The notes beneath the pieces are model-generated. The model did not search any database and was not told where the DNA came from. It saw only the letters and a list, made by a program, of their open reading frames with translations. This document shows positions 23,691 to 34,780 of a stretch of 64,000 nucleotides of DNA, one piece after another. Where the stretch lies: assembly GCF_002885975.1 (NCBI RefSeq), contig NZ_POSP01000004.1, forward strand, positions 744,001-808,000. The letters run 5' to 3'. The position numbers and the translations under genes are program-made. The DNA is from Paucibacter aquatile (GTDB lineage: Bacteria; Pseudomonadota; Gammaproteobacteria; Burkholderiales; Burkholderiaceae_C). Numbering within the stretch: position 1 is the first letter of the stretch; the number at the start of each line of letters is the position of its first letter.

Positions 23691-24893
23691 TCAGCCGCGC
23701 AGCACCGCCGCCATGGCTGCGGCCACGGCCGGCAGGTTCTTCTCGTTCAGCGCGGCTACGCAGATGCGGCCCGAATCCACACCATAAATGCCGAACTCGC
23801 TGCGCAGGCGCTGCATCTGGGCAGCGCTCAGGCCCGAGTAGCTGAACATGCCTTTCTGGCGGGTGACGAAGCTCAGGTCCTGGCTGACGCCTGCGGCCTG
23901 CAAGGCGCTGACCAGGGCCGAGCGCATGGCGCGGATGCGCAGCCGCATGCCTGCCAGTTCTTCTTCCCACAGGGCACGCAGTGCCGGGCTGGACAGCACG
24001 GTGGCCACCACCTGAGCGCCATGCGTCGGCGGGTTGGAGTAGTTGGTGCGGATGACGATCTTGAGTTGGCTCAGCACGCGGCTGGCTTCTTCACCCGAGG
24101 CGCAGACCACGCTCAGCGCACCGACACGCTCGCCGTAGAGCGAGAAGCTCTTGGAAAAGCTGGTCGAAACAAAGAAGTTCAGGCCGGAAGCCAGGAACTG
24201 CTGGATGACGGCGCCGTCTTCGGCAATGCCTTCGCCGAAACCTTGGTAGGCCATGTCCAGGAAGGCGACCAAGCCGCGGGCCTTGACCACCTCGACCACC
24301 TGGCTCCACTGGACCGGGGTCAGGTCGTAGCCGGTGGGGTTGTGGCAGCAGGCGTGCAGCACGACAACCGTGCCGGCTGCGGCGCTGTTCAGCGCAGCCA
24401 GCATGCCTTCGAAGTTGACGCCCAGATTCGCGGCGTCGAAGTAGGGGTAGGTCTCGACTTGGAAGCCGGCGTTGCTGAACAGGGCGCGGTGGTTTTCCCA
24501 GGAAGGGTCGGAGATCAGCACGCGGGCGCCGGGGTTCAGGCGCTTGAGGAAATCGGCGCCGATCTTGAGGCCGCCGGTGCCGCCTATGGCTTGCACGGTG
24601 GCCACGCGCTTTTCCGCCAGCACGGCGCTGTCTGCGCCGAAGACCAGGCCTTGCACGGCCTTGTCGTAGGCGGCGATGCCGTCGATGGGCAGGTAACCGC
24701 GGGCCTTGGGGTCGGCCAGCATGGCGCGCTCGGCCTCGGCCACGCATTTCAGCAGGGGCAGCTTGCCGTTTTCGTCAAAGTAGACGCCCACGCCCAGGTT
24801 CACCTTGGCCGGATTCGGATCGGCATTGAATTGTTCGTTGAGGCCCAGGATGGGGTCACGGGGGGCCATTTCGACGGCGGCAAACAAGGACAT
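23691..24893 (-). CDS. tyrB: Aromatic amino acid aminotransferase
   Basis: A 400-residue fold-type I PLP enzyme of the aspartate/tyrosine aminotransferase family, which moves amino groups between glutamate and aromatic or dicarboxylic oxo acids. It begins MSLFAAVEMAPRDPILGLNE, exactly as TyrB/AspC proteins do, and has VNLGVGVYFDENGKLPLL, HACCHNPTGYDLT, the PLP-lysine motif STSFSKSFSLYGERVGAL and the substrate arginine in GVDSGRICVAALNE. Specificity between AspC and TyrB cannot be settled by eye; TyrB is the more likely label in this order. It is divergent from uvrB. Confidence 0.88.
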   Translation of the reverse strand: MSLFAAVEMAPRDPILGLNEQFNADPNPAKVNLGVGVYFDENGKLPLLKCVAEAERAMLADPKARGYLPIDGIAAYDKAVQGLVFGADSAVLAEKRVATVQAIGGTGGLKIGADFLKRLNPGARVLISDPSWENHRALFSNAGFQVETYPYFDAANLGVNFEGMLAALNSAAAGTVVVLHACCHNPTGYDLTPVQWSQVVEVVKARGLVAFLDMAYQGFGEGIAEDGAVIQQFLASGLNFFVSTSFSKSFSLYGERVGALSVVCASGEEASRVLSQLKIVIRTNYSNPPTHGAQVVATVLSSPALRALWEEELAGMRLRIRAMRSALVSALQAAGVSQDLSFVTRQKGMFSYSGLSAAQMQRLRSEFGIYGVDSGRICVAALNEKNLPAVAAAMAAVLRG

Positions 24894-25072
24894 GGAAGCT
24901 TCCTGACAGGACGGTGGCATGAACAAACGGGCGCGTTTGCTGGGGCTTGCTGCGGCGCGGCTTGGCCTGCGCTACCCTTGCGTGTTGCCCAGCCTTGCGA
25001 TTTTAGGTGGGCAAACCCTCGGTACTCGGCGCCTGCGCCCCTTGCTTTTCTCTCCCGACCCGGTCTCCACCC

Positions 25073-27166
25073 ATGCAAGATTCAGACAGCCTCACTGACA
25101 ACGCTCCCGATGCTGCGCAAGCACCCAAGGGTGAGTTCGTGTCTTTCGAAGGCTCGCCGTTCCAGCTGTTTCAGCCCTTTCCGCCGGCCGGGGACCAGCC
25201 CACGGCGATTGCGCAGCTGGTGGAAGGTATCAATGACGGCCTCAGCTACCAGACCCTGCTGGGCGTGACCGGTTCGGGCAAGACCTTCACCATGGCCAAT
25301 GTGATCGCCCGCCTTGGGCGGCCGGCCATCATCTTTGCCCCCAACAAAACCCTGGCGGCCCAGCTCTACAGCGAGTTCCGCGATTTCTTTCCCAACAATG
25401 CGGTCGAGTATTTCGTCAGCTACTACGACTACTACCAGCCCGAAGCCTATGTGCCGCAACGCGACCTGTTCATCGAGAAGGACAGCGCCATCAACGAACA
25501 CATCGAGCAACTGCGTCTCTCGGCCACCAAGAGCCTGATGGAGCGGCGTGATGTGGTCATCGTCGCCTCGGTGTCGGCCATCTACGGCATCGGCAACCCC
25601 AGCGACTACCACCAGATGGTGATGACCCTGCGCAACGGCGACAAGCTGGGTCAGCGCGATGTGATCGCCCAGCTGATCCGCATGCAGTACACCCGCAACG
25701 AGCTGGAATTCACGCGCGGCGCTTTCCGCGTGCGCGGCGACACCATCGATGTTTTCCCGGCCGAGCATTCGGAGCTGGCCCTGCGCATCGAGCTCTTCGA
25801 TGATGAAATCGAGACCCTGCAGCTCTTCGATCCGCTGACCGGCAAGATCCGCCAGAAGATTCCTCGCTTCACCGTCTACCCGAGCAGCCATTACGTCACG
25901 CCGCGCGAGAAAGTGCTGGGCGCGATGGAGACCATCAAAGAGGAGCTGCGCGAGCGCCTGGGTTTCTTCGTCAAGGAAGGCAAGCTGGTCGAGGCGCAAC
26001 GCCTGGAGCAGCGCACCCGTTTCGACCTGGAAATGCTGCAGGAGGTGGGGCACTGCAAGGGGATCGAAAATTACACCCGGCATTTGTCCGGCGCCGCGCC
26101 GGGCGAGCCGCCGCCGACCCTGGTGGACTACCTGCCCAGCGATGCCCTGATGTTCCTGGACGAGAGCCATGTGCTGATCGGCCAGTTCGGCGGCATGTAC
26201 AACGGCGACCGGGCGCGCAAGACCACGCTGGTGGAGTATGGCTTTCGCCTGCCTTCGGCCCTGGACAATCGGCCGCTCAAGTTCGATGAGTTCGAGCGCA
26301 AGATGCGCCAGGCCGTGTTCGTCTCGGCCACGCCGGCGGCCTATGAGCAGCAGAACGCTGGCCAGGTGGTCGAGCAGGTGGTGCGCCCGACCGGCTTGGT
26401 TGATCCCATCGTCGAGGTGCGCCCGGCCACTCACCAGGTGGACGATGTGCTGCAGGAAATCCGCGAGCGCGTCGAGGCCAACGACCGGGTGCTGATCACG
26501 GTGCTGACCAAACGCATGGCCGAACAGCTGACCGATTACTTGAGCGACAACGGCGTCAAGGTCCGCTACCTGCATTCGGATGTGGACACGGTCGAGCGGG
26601 TGGAGATCCTGCGCGATTTGCGCTTGGGCGCGTTCGATGTGCTGGTCGGCATCAACCTGCTGCGCGAAGGCCTGGACATCCCCGAGGTGTCCCTGGTTGC
26701 CATCCTCGATGCCGACAAGGAAGGCTTCTTGCGCTCGGAGCGCAGCTTGATCCAGACCATCGGCCGGGCCGCTCGCAACCTCAATGGCAAGGCGATTCTG
26801 TATGCCGATCGGGTCACCGAGTCCATGCGCAAGGCCATGGGCGAGACCGAGCGCCGCCGCAGCAAGCAGCTGGCATTCAACGAGGCCCATGGCATCACGC
26901 CGCGCAGCATCAACAAGCGCATCAAGGATTTGATCGACGGCGTGTACTCAGAAAAGAGCGGTCGCGACGATCAAAAGCTGCTGCAGGTGGCGGAGGTGGA
27001 GCAGATGTCCGAGAAAGACCTCAGCAAGCGCATCGCCCTGCTGGAAAAGCAGATGCTCGAGCATGCGCGTAATCTGGAGTTCGAAAAGGCCGCGCGCGTG
27101 CGCGACCAGCTGGCCCAGCTGCGGGAGCAGGCCTTCGGTGCCGTGGTGCACGACAATATCGGCTGA
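25073..27166 (+). CDS. uvrB: Excinuclease ABC subunit B
   Basis: A 697-residue UvrB, the helicase-like damage verifier of nucleotide excision repair. It has Walker A GVTGSGKTFTMANVIA, the beta-hairpin FVSYYDYYQPEAYVP that inserts between the DNA strands, DEIE-type ATPase motif MFLDESHVLIGQ, and helicase motifs RVLITVLTKRMAEQL and SLIQTIGRAARN. The C-terminal UVR domain (LEKQMLEHARNLEFEKAARV) contacts UvrC. The ATG at 25073 starts a short acidic leader before the conserved FQLFQPFPPAGDQPTAI. No LexA-type CTGT-N8-ACAG is seen in the 180 bases upstream. Confidence 0.97.
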   Translation: MQDSDSLTDNAPDAAQAPKGEFVSFEGSPFQLFQPFPPAGDQPTAIAQLVEGINDGLSYQTLLGVTGSGKTFTMANVIARLGRPAIIFAPNKTLAAQLYSEFRDFFPNNAVEYFVSYYDYYQPEAYVPQRDLFIEKDSAINEHIEQLRLSATKSLMERRDVVIVASVSAIYGIGNPSDYHQMVMTLRNGDKLGQRDVIAQLIRMQYTRNELEFTRGAFRVRGDTIDVFPAEHSELALRIELFDDEIETLQLFDPLTGKIRQKIPRFTVYPSSHYVTPREKVLGAMETIKEELRERLGFFVKEGKLVEAQRLEQRTRFDLEMLQEVGHCKGIENYTRHLSGAAPGEPPPTLVDYLPSDALMFLDESHVLIGQFGGMYNGDRARKTTLVEYGFRLPSALDNRPLKFDEFERKMRQAVFVSATPAAYEQQNAGQVVEQVVRPTGLVDPIVEVRPATHQVDDVLQEIRERVEANDRVLITVLTKRMAEQLTDYLSDNGVKVRYLHSDVDTVERVEILRDLRLGAFDVLVGINLLREGLDIPEVSLVAILDADKEGFLRSERSLIQTIGRAARNLNGKAILYADRVTESMRKAMGETERRRSKQLAFNEAHGITPRSINKRIKDLIDGVYSEKSGRDDQKLLQVAEVEQMSEKDLSKRIALLEKQMLEHARNLEFEKAARVRDQLAQLREQAFGAVVHDNIG

Positions 27167-27208
27167 CGCAGCCGGCCTCGCTCTCGGCCACAGGCGGCGT
27201 GAAGCCCT

Positions 27209-27229
27209 GGCAAAACCTGCGGTTTTGCC
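27209..27229 (+). terminator. Hairpin after uvrB
   Basis: GGCAAAACC and GGTTTTGCC pair over a 3-base loop, 43 bases after the uvrB stop. No T run follows, so termination strength is uncertain. Confidence 0.45.
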
Positions 27230-27249
27230 TGCCCCCAGCAAAGTGCTCA

Positions 27250-27274
27250 GTAATTGAGTAAAATTGTCGGAAAT
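27250..27274 (+). promoter_or_regulatory. IscR type 1 binding site upstream of iscR
   Basis: The 25-base element has the core GAGT-AAAAT-TGTC-GG, matching the type 1 IscR consensus GACT-RWWWY-AGTC-RR at the spacer and most core positions. It lies about 125 bases before the iscR start, where [2Fe-2S]-IscR would repress its own operon. Confidence 0.7.
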
Positions 27275-27397
27275 AGACCCGGGTTAACCCTTCAGGCTTC
27301 GGCCAAGGGCGCCCGGATCGAGGTGGCAGCTGTCGGCGCTTGGCGCGGTGGTTGCCCTGGGTCTTTCGGACATGAGTTCGGGCAAAAGGAGAGTGTG

Positions 27398-27931
27398 ATG
27401 CGTCTCACCACCAAAGGTCGCTTTGCCGTCACGGCAATGATCGATCTGGCCTTGCGTGAAAACGGTGGCCCGGTCGCCTTGGCGGCCATCAGCCAACGGC
27501 AGCAGATTTCGCTGTCCTATCTGGAGCAACTGTTCGGCAAGCTGCGCCGCCACGAGCTGGTGGAAAGCACCCGCGGGCCGGGCGGTGGCTATTCGCTGGG
27601 CCGCAAATCCAGCGAAATCACCGTGGCCGACATCATCGTGGCCGTGGACGAGCCCATCGATGCCACCGGCTGCGGCGGCAAGGAAAACTGCATGGGCGAG
27701 GACACCGGCCGCTGCATCACGCACGAGCTCTGGACCAGCCTGAATGCCAAGATGATCGAGTACCTCGATTCGGTCTCCCTGCGCAAGCTGGTGGAAGACC
27801 AGCTGGCCAAGGGCGTGACCATCGAGGAGTCGCCGATGAAGCGCGCGATTTCCTCCACGCCGGTGGTCAAACCCATCCGCATCACTGCGCCCAATTCGGT
27901 TTTTGCCTTGGGCAACGCCTTCACCAAGTAA
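27398..27931 (+). CDS. iscR: Iron-sulfur cluster regulator IscR
   Basis: A 177-residue Rrf2-family repressor that senses iron-sulfur status and controls the isc operon. The winged helix is seen in MRLTTKGRFAVTAMIDLALR and QQISLSYLEQLFGKLRRHEL, with the wing GPGGGYSLGR. The [2Fe-2S] ligands are Cys92, Cys98 and Cys106 with His109 (CGGKENC, GRCITHELW); the C98-C106 spacing is two residues longer than in E. coli. An ATG at 27398 with AAGGAG-like sequence upstream is the clear start. The C-terminal tail of about 30 residues (SSTPVVKPIRI) is variable. Confidence 0.95.
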   Translation: MRLTTKGRFAVTAMIDLALRENGGPVALAAISQRQQISLSYLEQLFGKLRRHELVESTRGPGGGYSLGRKSSEITVADIIVAVDEPIDATGCGGKENCMGEDTGRCITHELWTSLNAKMIEYLDSVSLRKLVEDQLAKGVTIEESPMKRAISSTPVVKPIRITAPNSVFALGNAFTK

Positions 27932-28033
27932 GCCGCCATCCGCGACCACGCCAGCAGGGCAGGCGCTTTGGGCCTGCTCAGCTGGCGGAGCCAGTCGGAA
28001 CAAAAGTCAGAACAAAAAGAGCATTTCTCGAAC

Positions 28034-29254
28034 ATGGACATGACCCCGCATTTCCCCATCTATCTCGACTACGGCGCCACCACCCCGGTGGATCCTCGTG
28101 TGGTCAGCGCCATGGTGCCCTGGCTCAGCGAGCATTTCGGCAACCCTGCGTCGCGCAGCCACGCCTGGGGTTGGGAGGCGGAGGCCGTGGTTGAGAAATC
28201 GCGCGAGCAGGTGGCCGCCCTGATCGGTGCGGACCCGCGCGAAATCGTATGGACCTCGGGTGCGACCGAGTCCATCAACCTGGCCATCAAGGGCGCGGCC
28301 CAGTTCTACAAGACCCGCGGCAAGCACATCATCACGCTCAAGACCGAGCACAAGGCGGTGCTGGACACCTGCCGTGAGCTGGAGCGCCAAGGTTTTGAAG
28401 TCACTTACCTGGATGTGCAGGCCGATGGCTTGCTGGACATCGAGGCCTTCAAAGCGGCGATCCGCCCGGACACCATCCTGGCTTCGGTGCTGTACGTCAG
28501 CAACGAGATCGGCGTGATCCAGGACATCCCGGCCATCGGCGCCATCTGCCGCGAGCGCGGCATCATCTTCCACGTCGACGCCGCTCAGGCCACCGGCAAG
28601 ATTGCGATCAACCTGGCCGAGCTGCCGGTCGATCTGATGAGCCTGGCTTCGCACAAGACCTATGGCCCCAAGGGCATTGGTGCCCTGTTCGTGCGTCGCA
28701 AGCCGCGCGTGCGCCTGGAAGCGCAGATGCACGGTGGTGGCCAGGAGCGCGGCATGCGCTCGGGCACCTTGGCGACACACCAGATCGTGGGCATGGGCGA
28801 GGCCTACCGCATCGCCAAGGAAGAAATGGCGAGCGAAGGCGAGCGCATCCGCATGTTGCACGATCGCCTGCTGAACGGTCTCAAGGACATTGAGCAGGTC
28901 TTCGTCAACGGCAATCTCGAGCGCCGTGTGCCGCACAACCTGAACATGTCCTTCAACTATGTGGAGGGCGAGTCTCTGATCATGGGCGTCAAGGGCTTGG
29001 CGGTGTCTTCGGGTTCGGCCTGCACCTCGGCCAGCCTGGAGCCCAGCTATGTGCTGCGCGCCCTGGGGCGCAGCGACGAGCTGGCGCATTCCTCGCTGCG
29101 CATGACCATCGGCCGCTTCACCACCGTGGAAGAGATCGATTACGCCATCGCGACCCTGAAGGACCGCGTGGCCAAGCTGCGCGAGCTGTCGCCGCTGTGG
29201 GATATGTACAAGGACGGCATCGATCTCAGCACCATCCAGTGGGCCGCCCACTGA
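28034..29254 (+). CDS. iscS: Cysteine desulfurase
   Basis: A 406-residue class V aminotransferase that takes sulfur from cysteine and passes it to IscU and to tRNA thiolation enzymes. It starts near MTPHFPIYLDYGATTPVDPR. The PLP-binding lysine is in SLASHKTYGPKGIGALFVR and the mobile catalytic cysteine in VSSGSACTSASLEPSYVL. The C-terminal SPLWDMYKDGIDLSTIQWAA is the normal IscU-docking end. ATGs at 28034 and 28040 are both possible. It follows iscR by about 100 bases in the isc operon. Confidence 0.97.
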   Translation: MDMTPHFPIYLDYGATTPVDPRVVSAMVPWLSEHFGNPASRSHAWGWEAEAVVEKSREQVAALIGADPREIVWTSGATESINLAIKGAAQFYKTRGKHIITLKTEHKAVLDTCRELERQGFEVTYLDVQADGLLDIEAFKAAIRPDTILASVLYVSNEIGVIQDIPAIGAICRERGIIFHVDAAQATGKIAINLAELPVDLMSLASHKTYGPKGIGALFVRRKPRVRLEAQMHGGGQERGMRSGTLATHQIVGMGEAYRIAKEEMASEGERIRMLHDRLLNGLKDIEQVFVNGNLERRVPHNLNMSFNYVEGESLIMGVKGLAVSSGSACTSASLEPSYVLRALGRSDELAHSSLRMTIGRFTTVEEIDYAIATLKDRVAKLRELSPLWDMYKDGIDLSTIQWAAH

Positions 29255-29352
29255 CCGACCGATCACAGCCCGCGGCCGATTGAAGTTGGCAGCAGGCTTG
29301 GTTCAGCGCCTTTCGATGAGACGTTGATCCGCCAACAGCTAGGAGAAAAATC

Positions 29353-29739
29353 ATGGCATACAGCGAAAAAGTCGTTGATCACTACGAAAACCCGCGCAAT
29401 GTCGGCGCCTTCGAAAAGGGCGACGAGTCGGTCGGCACCGGCATGGTCGGTGCGCCGGCTTGCGGTGATGTGATGAAGCTGCAGATCAAGGTCAATCCGG
29501 CCACCGGCTTGATTGAAGACGCGAAGTTCAAGACCTATGGCTGCGGCTCGGCCATTGCATCAAGCTCGCTCGTGACCGAATGGGTCAAGGGTAAGAGCCT
29601 GGATCAGGCTCTGGCCATCAAAAACACCCAGATCGCCGAAGAGTTGGCCCTGCCGCCGGTGAAGATCCACTGCTCCATCCTGGCCGAGGACGCCATCAAG
29701 GCGGCCGTGGACGACTACCGCGCCAAGCACACGCAGTAA
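29353..29739 (+). CDS. iscU: Iron-sulfur scaffold protein IscU
   Basis: A 128-residue scaffold on which [2Fe-2S] clusters are built with sulfur from IscS. The conserved ligands are present: Cys in GAPACGDVM (with Asp), Cys in KTYGCGSAIASSS and Cys in KIHCSILAE. The LPPVK motif that binds HscA directly precedes the last cysteine. A strong Shine-Dalgarno (AGGAG) lies upstream. It is flanked by iscS and iscA in the standard order. Confidence 0.98.
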   Translation: MAYSEKVVDHYENPRNVGAFEKGDESVGTGMVGAPACGDVMKLQIKVNPATGLIEDAKFKTYGCGSAIASSSLVTEWVKGKSLDQALAIKNTQIAEELALPPVKIHCSILAEDAIKAAVDDYRAKHTQ

Positions 29740-29749
29740 GGACGGCGCC

Positions 29750-30073
29750 ATGTCAGTGACCGTGACCGAAGCCGCCGCACGCCATGTGACGCGCTACATC
29801 AGCAAGCGCGGCCGCGGCGTCGGCGTGCGCCTGGGCGTCAAGACCACCGGCTGCTCCGGCCTAGCCTACAAGCTGGAGTACGCCGACGAGGTGGCCCCCG
29901 AGGACGTGATCTTCGAAGGCCATGGCATCAAGATCCTGATCGATCCCAAGAGCCTGCCTTATCTGGACGGCACCGAGCTGGACTTTGTCCGCGAGGGCCT
30001 GAACGAGGGCTTCAAGTTCCGCAACCCGCGCGAGAAAGACCGCTGCGGCTGCGGCGAGTCCTTCCGCGTGTAA
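29750..30073 (+). CDS. iscA: Iron-sulfur assembly protein IscA
   Basis: A 107-residue A-type carrier that moves clusters to target proteins. The three conserved cysteines are in TTGCSGLAYKLEY and the C-terminal DRCGCGESF. It starts 10 bases after the iscU stop and is in the standard isc order. Confidence 0.97.
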   Translation: MSVTVTEAAARHVTRYISKRGRGVGVRLGVKTTGCSGLAYKLEYADEVAPEDVIFEGHGIKILIDPKSLPYLDGTELDFVREGLNEGFKFRNPREKDRCGCGESFRV

Positions 30074-30204
30074 TACAGTGCTGCGCCGCGCGAGCGGTGC
30101 AGGCCAGGAGGGCGCGGCGTCGGTCCGCGCTTTTTTCATGGCCGAAGCCAAGTGTCGGCCGCTCTGCGCCCGCCGCAAGATTTGAAAAGCCCGAGACCTG
30201 TTCC

Positions 30205-30741
30205 ATGAAACTCGATGACGACGACTTCAGCCTGTTCGGCCTGCCGCAGCGGCAGACCCAGGATCGTGCCGCCATCGATGCCAGCTGGAAGGCCTTGCAG
30301 GCCCAGGTCCACCCCGACCGTTTTGCGGCCCAGGGCGCCGCGGCGCAGCGCCTGAGCGCGCAGTGGGCGATGCGGGTCAATGAGGCGCACCAGCGCTTGC
30401 GTGATCCGCTCAAGCGCGCGGCCTACCTGTGTGAGCTGCGCGGTGTGCCTTTGCAGATCCACGAGAACACCCGCATGCCCACGGCCTTCCTGATGGAACA
30501 GATGGCCTGGCGCGAGGCCCTGGACGAAGCGCAAGACCTGGCCGAAGTGGAGGCATTGGATGCCGAGGTGGCAACGCGCGAGCATGAACTGCTGGCCGAG
30601 GTGCAGCGCCTGCTCGATGCCGACGCCGACACCGATATGGCCGCCGCCACCGCTGCCGCCGCCCAGCAGGTGAGGGCGCTGATGTTCATTCACCGATTCC
30701 GTTCCGATCTCGATCGACGCCTGGAAGCCCTAGGACAATAA
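30205..30741 (+). CDS. hscB: Fe-S protein co-chaperone HscB
   Basis: A 178-residue J-domain protein that brings IscU to the chaperone HscA and stimulates its ATPase. The J domain occupies residues 1-80, with the HPD motif in QAQVHPDRFAAQG; the C-terminal three-helix domain binds IscU (MEQMAWREALDEAQDLAEVE). The start MKLDDDDFSLFGLPQRQTQD at 30205 fits the family; an upstream frame reaches back to 30097 without support. hscA follows 3 bases later. The 130-base gap after iscA has no visible terminator. Confidence 0.94.
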   Translation: MKLDDDDFSLFGLPQRQTQDRAAIDASWKALQAQVHPDRFAAQGAAAQRLSAQWAMRVNEAHQRLRDPLKRAAYLCELRGVPLQIHENTRMPTAFLMEQMAWREALDEAQDLAEVEALDAEVATREHELLAEVQRLLDADADTDMAAATAAAAQQVRALMFIHRFRSDLDRRLEALGQ

Positions 30742-30744
30742 GAC

Positions 30745-32601
<1,857 letters not shown>

Positions 32602-32628
32602 GCCGGCGCGCCGCGCCAGGAGAGCCCC

Positions 32629-32967
32629 ATGCCTGTCATCAAGATTCTTCCCCACGCCGAGTACTGCCCCGAGGGCAAGACGGTCAACGCACCGGCCGGC
32701 ACCTCGATCTGCGAGGCGCTGCTGGACAACCAGATCGCCATCGAGCACGCCTGTGACATGGTCTGCGCCTGCACCACCTGCCATGTGATCGTGCGCGAAG
32801 GCATGGCCTCCCTGTCCGAGATGGAGGAGGGCGAGGAGGACATGCTGGATCGCGCCTGGGGCTTGGAGCCCGATTCGCGCCTGAGCTGCCAGGCCATCCT
32901 GGGTCAGAAGGACGTCACCATCGAGATTCCCAAGTACTCGATCAACCACGCCAAAGAAGGCCACTGA
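32629..32967 (+). CDS. fdx: ISC-type [2Fe-2S] ferredoxin
   Basis: A 112-residue adrenodoxin-type ferredoxin that supplies electrons for cluster assembly. The ligands are in CDMVCACTTCHVIV (Cys-x5-Cys-x2-Cys pattern) and a fourth Cys in SRLSCQAIL; EMEEGEEDMLDRAWGL is typical of ISC ferredoxins. It is the last isc gene here: iscX, which follows fdx in many bacteria, is absent, and tsaD starts 8 bases after the stop. Confidence 0.96.
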   Translation: MPVIKILPHAEYCPEGKTVNAPAGTSICEALLDNQIAIEHACDMVCACTTCHVIVREGMASLSEMEEGEEDMLDRAWGLEPDSRLSCQAILGQKDVTIEIPKYSINHAKEGH

Positions 32968-32975
32968 GCGCGGCC

Positions 32976-34007
32976 ATGCTGGTTCTGGGATTCGAATCCT
33001 CCTGCGACGAGACCGGGGTGGCGCTGGTCGAGGTGCCGGCTGCCGGCGCGCCCCAGCTGCGCGCCCAGGCCCTGCACAGCCAGATCCGCATGCACCAGGC
33101 CTACGGCGGCGTGGTGCCAGAGCTGGCTTCGCGGGACCACATCCGACGCGTGTTGCCGCTGACGCGTGAGGTGCTGTCGCAGGCCCAGGTGGCTTTGAGC
33201 GACATCGATGTCATCGCCTACACCCAGGGCCCCGGCCTCGCTGGCGCCTTGCTGGTGGGCGCCGGTGTGGCCGTGGCCATGGCGGCGGCGCTGGACAAGC
33301 CCACCGTGGGCGTTCATCACCTTGAGGGGCATTTGCTGTCACCGTTTCTGTCGGTCGATCCGCCGGAGTTTCCTTTTGTGGCCTTGTTGGTGTCCGGCGG
33401 GCACACCCAGCTGATGCGGGTGGACGATGTCGGCCAGTACCAGATGCTGGGCGAGACCATCGACGACGCCGCAGGTGAAGCCTTTGACAAGAGCGCCAAG
33501 CTGCTGGGCCTGCCCTATCCGGGCGGCCCGCATCTGGCTCAGCTGGCCGAACAGGGCGACCCGACGGCCTTTGATCTGCCGCGGCCCATGCTCAAGAGCG
33601 GCAAGCCCGATTTCAGCTTTGCCGGCCTGAAAACGGCGGTGCTGACCCAGGTGAAGCGCCTGGGCGAGGTGCCGACCGAGCAGCAAAAGGCCGATCTGGC
33701 CGCCAGCACGCAGGCGGCCATCGTCGAGCTGCTGCTGCGCAAATCCTTGCTGGCCTTGAAAGAGACCGGGCTCAAGCGCCTGGTGGTGGCTGGCGGCGTG
33801 GGGGCCAACCGGCATCTGCGTGAGCAGCTCAATGCGGCCTGCGCCAAGCGTCAGATCCGGGTGCACTACCCGGAGCTGAGCTTGTGCACCGACAACGGCG
33901 CCATGATCGCCATGGCCGCCGCGATGCGCTTGCAGCGTGGCATGGCCAGCTTGCGCCCGGGCGCGGGCTTTGAGGTGCGGCCTCGCTGGACGCTGGGCGC
34001 GGCTTGA
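32976..34007 (+). CDS. tsaD: tRNA N6-adenosine threonylcarbamoyltransferase
   Basis: A 343-residue ASKHA-fold protein that transfers the threonylcarbamoyl group to A37 of tRNAs reading ANN codons. It begins MLVLGFESSCDETGVALVEV. The metal-binding histidines are in VHHLEGHLLSPFL, and the nucleotide site includes ALLVSGGHTQLM and VAGGVGANRHLREQL. The C-terminal CTDNGAMIAMAAAMRL closes the site. The protein is full length. It is 8 bases downstream of fdx, so it is probably read through from the iron-sulfur operon. Confidence 0.96.
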   Translation: MLVLGFESSCDETGVALVEVPAAGAPQLRAQALHSQIRMHQAYGGVVPELASRDHIRRVLPLTREVLSQAQVALSDIDVIAYTQGPGLAGALLVGAGVAVAMAAALDKPTVGVHHLEGHLLSPFLSVDPPEFPFVALLVSGGHTQLMRVDDVGQYQMLGETIDDAAGEAFDKSAKLLGLPYPGGPHLAQLAEQGDPTAFDLPRPMLKSGKPDFSFAGLKTAVLTQVKRLGEVPTEQQKADLAASTQAAIVELLLRKSLLALKETGLKRLVVAGGVGANRHLREQLNAACAKRQIRVHYPELSLCTDNGAMIAMAAAMRLQRGMASLRPGAGFEVRPRWTLGAA

Positions 34008-34037
34008 GCGTCGCGCACCTGCACGCCCGGCTTGGCC

Positions 34038-34478
34038 TCAGCTGACGATCAGCTGGGTCGGGCCGCTGGCCTGCAGCTTGCTCAGCTTCAGTGTCAGCAC
34101 GCCGTTTTCGAGCTTGGCGCTGCATTCGTTCTGGTTCAGCTCCTGCGGCAGCTGCAGGCTGCGCGAGAAGCGTGTGGCGGCCCGTTCGCGGTGCAGCAGC
34201 TTTTCACCTTCGGCCAGTTCCGGGTCGCGGGTTTGTTCGGCGTCGATGCTGACGCGGCGGCCCTCGATGCTGATCTTCACGGCCTCCTTGCTCACGCCCG
34301 GCAGATCCAGCAGCACGGTGTAGCCGCTCGCACTTTCGCTGACATCGAGCGCCGGGCTGCGCAGGGCCAGGGCCTGAGGGTCCTGGGTGAACAGGCGCTC
34401 GATCTGGCCGCCGACACGGTGGCGCTCCAGTTGGCGGGACAGTTCGGCGGCATGGCGGGCGACGGGAATCACAAACAT
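34038..34478 (-). CDS. Small heat-shock protein (Hsp20/alpha-crystallin)
   Basis: A 146-residue holdase of the alpha-crystallin family. The core domain (about residues 45-135) shows SGYTVLLDLPGVSKEAVKIS, IEGRRVSIDAEQTRD and AKLENGVLTLKLSK; the A-x-LENGVL-x-L signature is clear. The N-terminal 45 residues start MFVIPVARHAAELSRQ, and the C-terminus ends TQLIVS. The ATG at 34478 follows a CAGGAG ribosome-binding site; an in-frame extension to 34859 is an artefact of GC-rich sequence. It converges with tsaD. Confidence 0.93.
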   Translation of the reverse strand: MFVIPVARHAAELSRQLERHRVGGQIERLFTQDPQALALRSPALDVSESASGYTVLLDLPGVSKEAVKISIEGRRVSIDAEQTRDPELAEGEKLLHRERAATRFSRSLQLPQELNQNECSAKLENGVLTLKLSKLQASGPTQLIVS

Positions 34479-34774
34479 GGCAGTCTCCTGGGCTGGGCTC
34501 CGAGCGGCGCTCGGCGGTATTGGGTTTCGATCCATTTCGGCGGGCCTGGCGGCGCGCCGAACTCCTTGGGGGAGGGGTGAATCAGCCGTCTTGCGCTGGG
34601 TCTCGCATCCCCTTGCAGCTTCAATTGCGCCTGGGTTTTTGCCTTTCAAGGGGCTGAAAAAATTCTCCGCCGGCCCTCTTGCTGACGGAGTCGTCGTCGC
34701 CATATGTCGACGCTTGGCCGCAATCTTGGAGCCGCGGGCGACTGGGGCTCTGAGGTGGCCTTGTAACTCTGGGC

Positions 34775-34780
34775 TATAAT
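34775..34780 (+). promoter_or_regulatory. -10 box for rpsO
   Basis: Perfect TATAAT. Transcription from here would give a 5' leader of about 210 bases before rpsO. A strong -35 is not evident at 17 bases upstream. Confidence 0.55.

Noticed and set aside
24894..25072. LexA (SOS) box upstream of uvrB
   Set aside because: No CTGT-N8-ACAG or close match was found in the gap.
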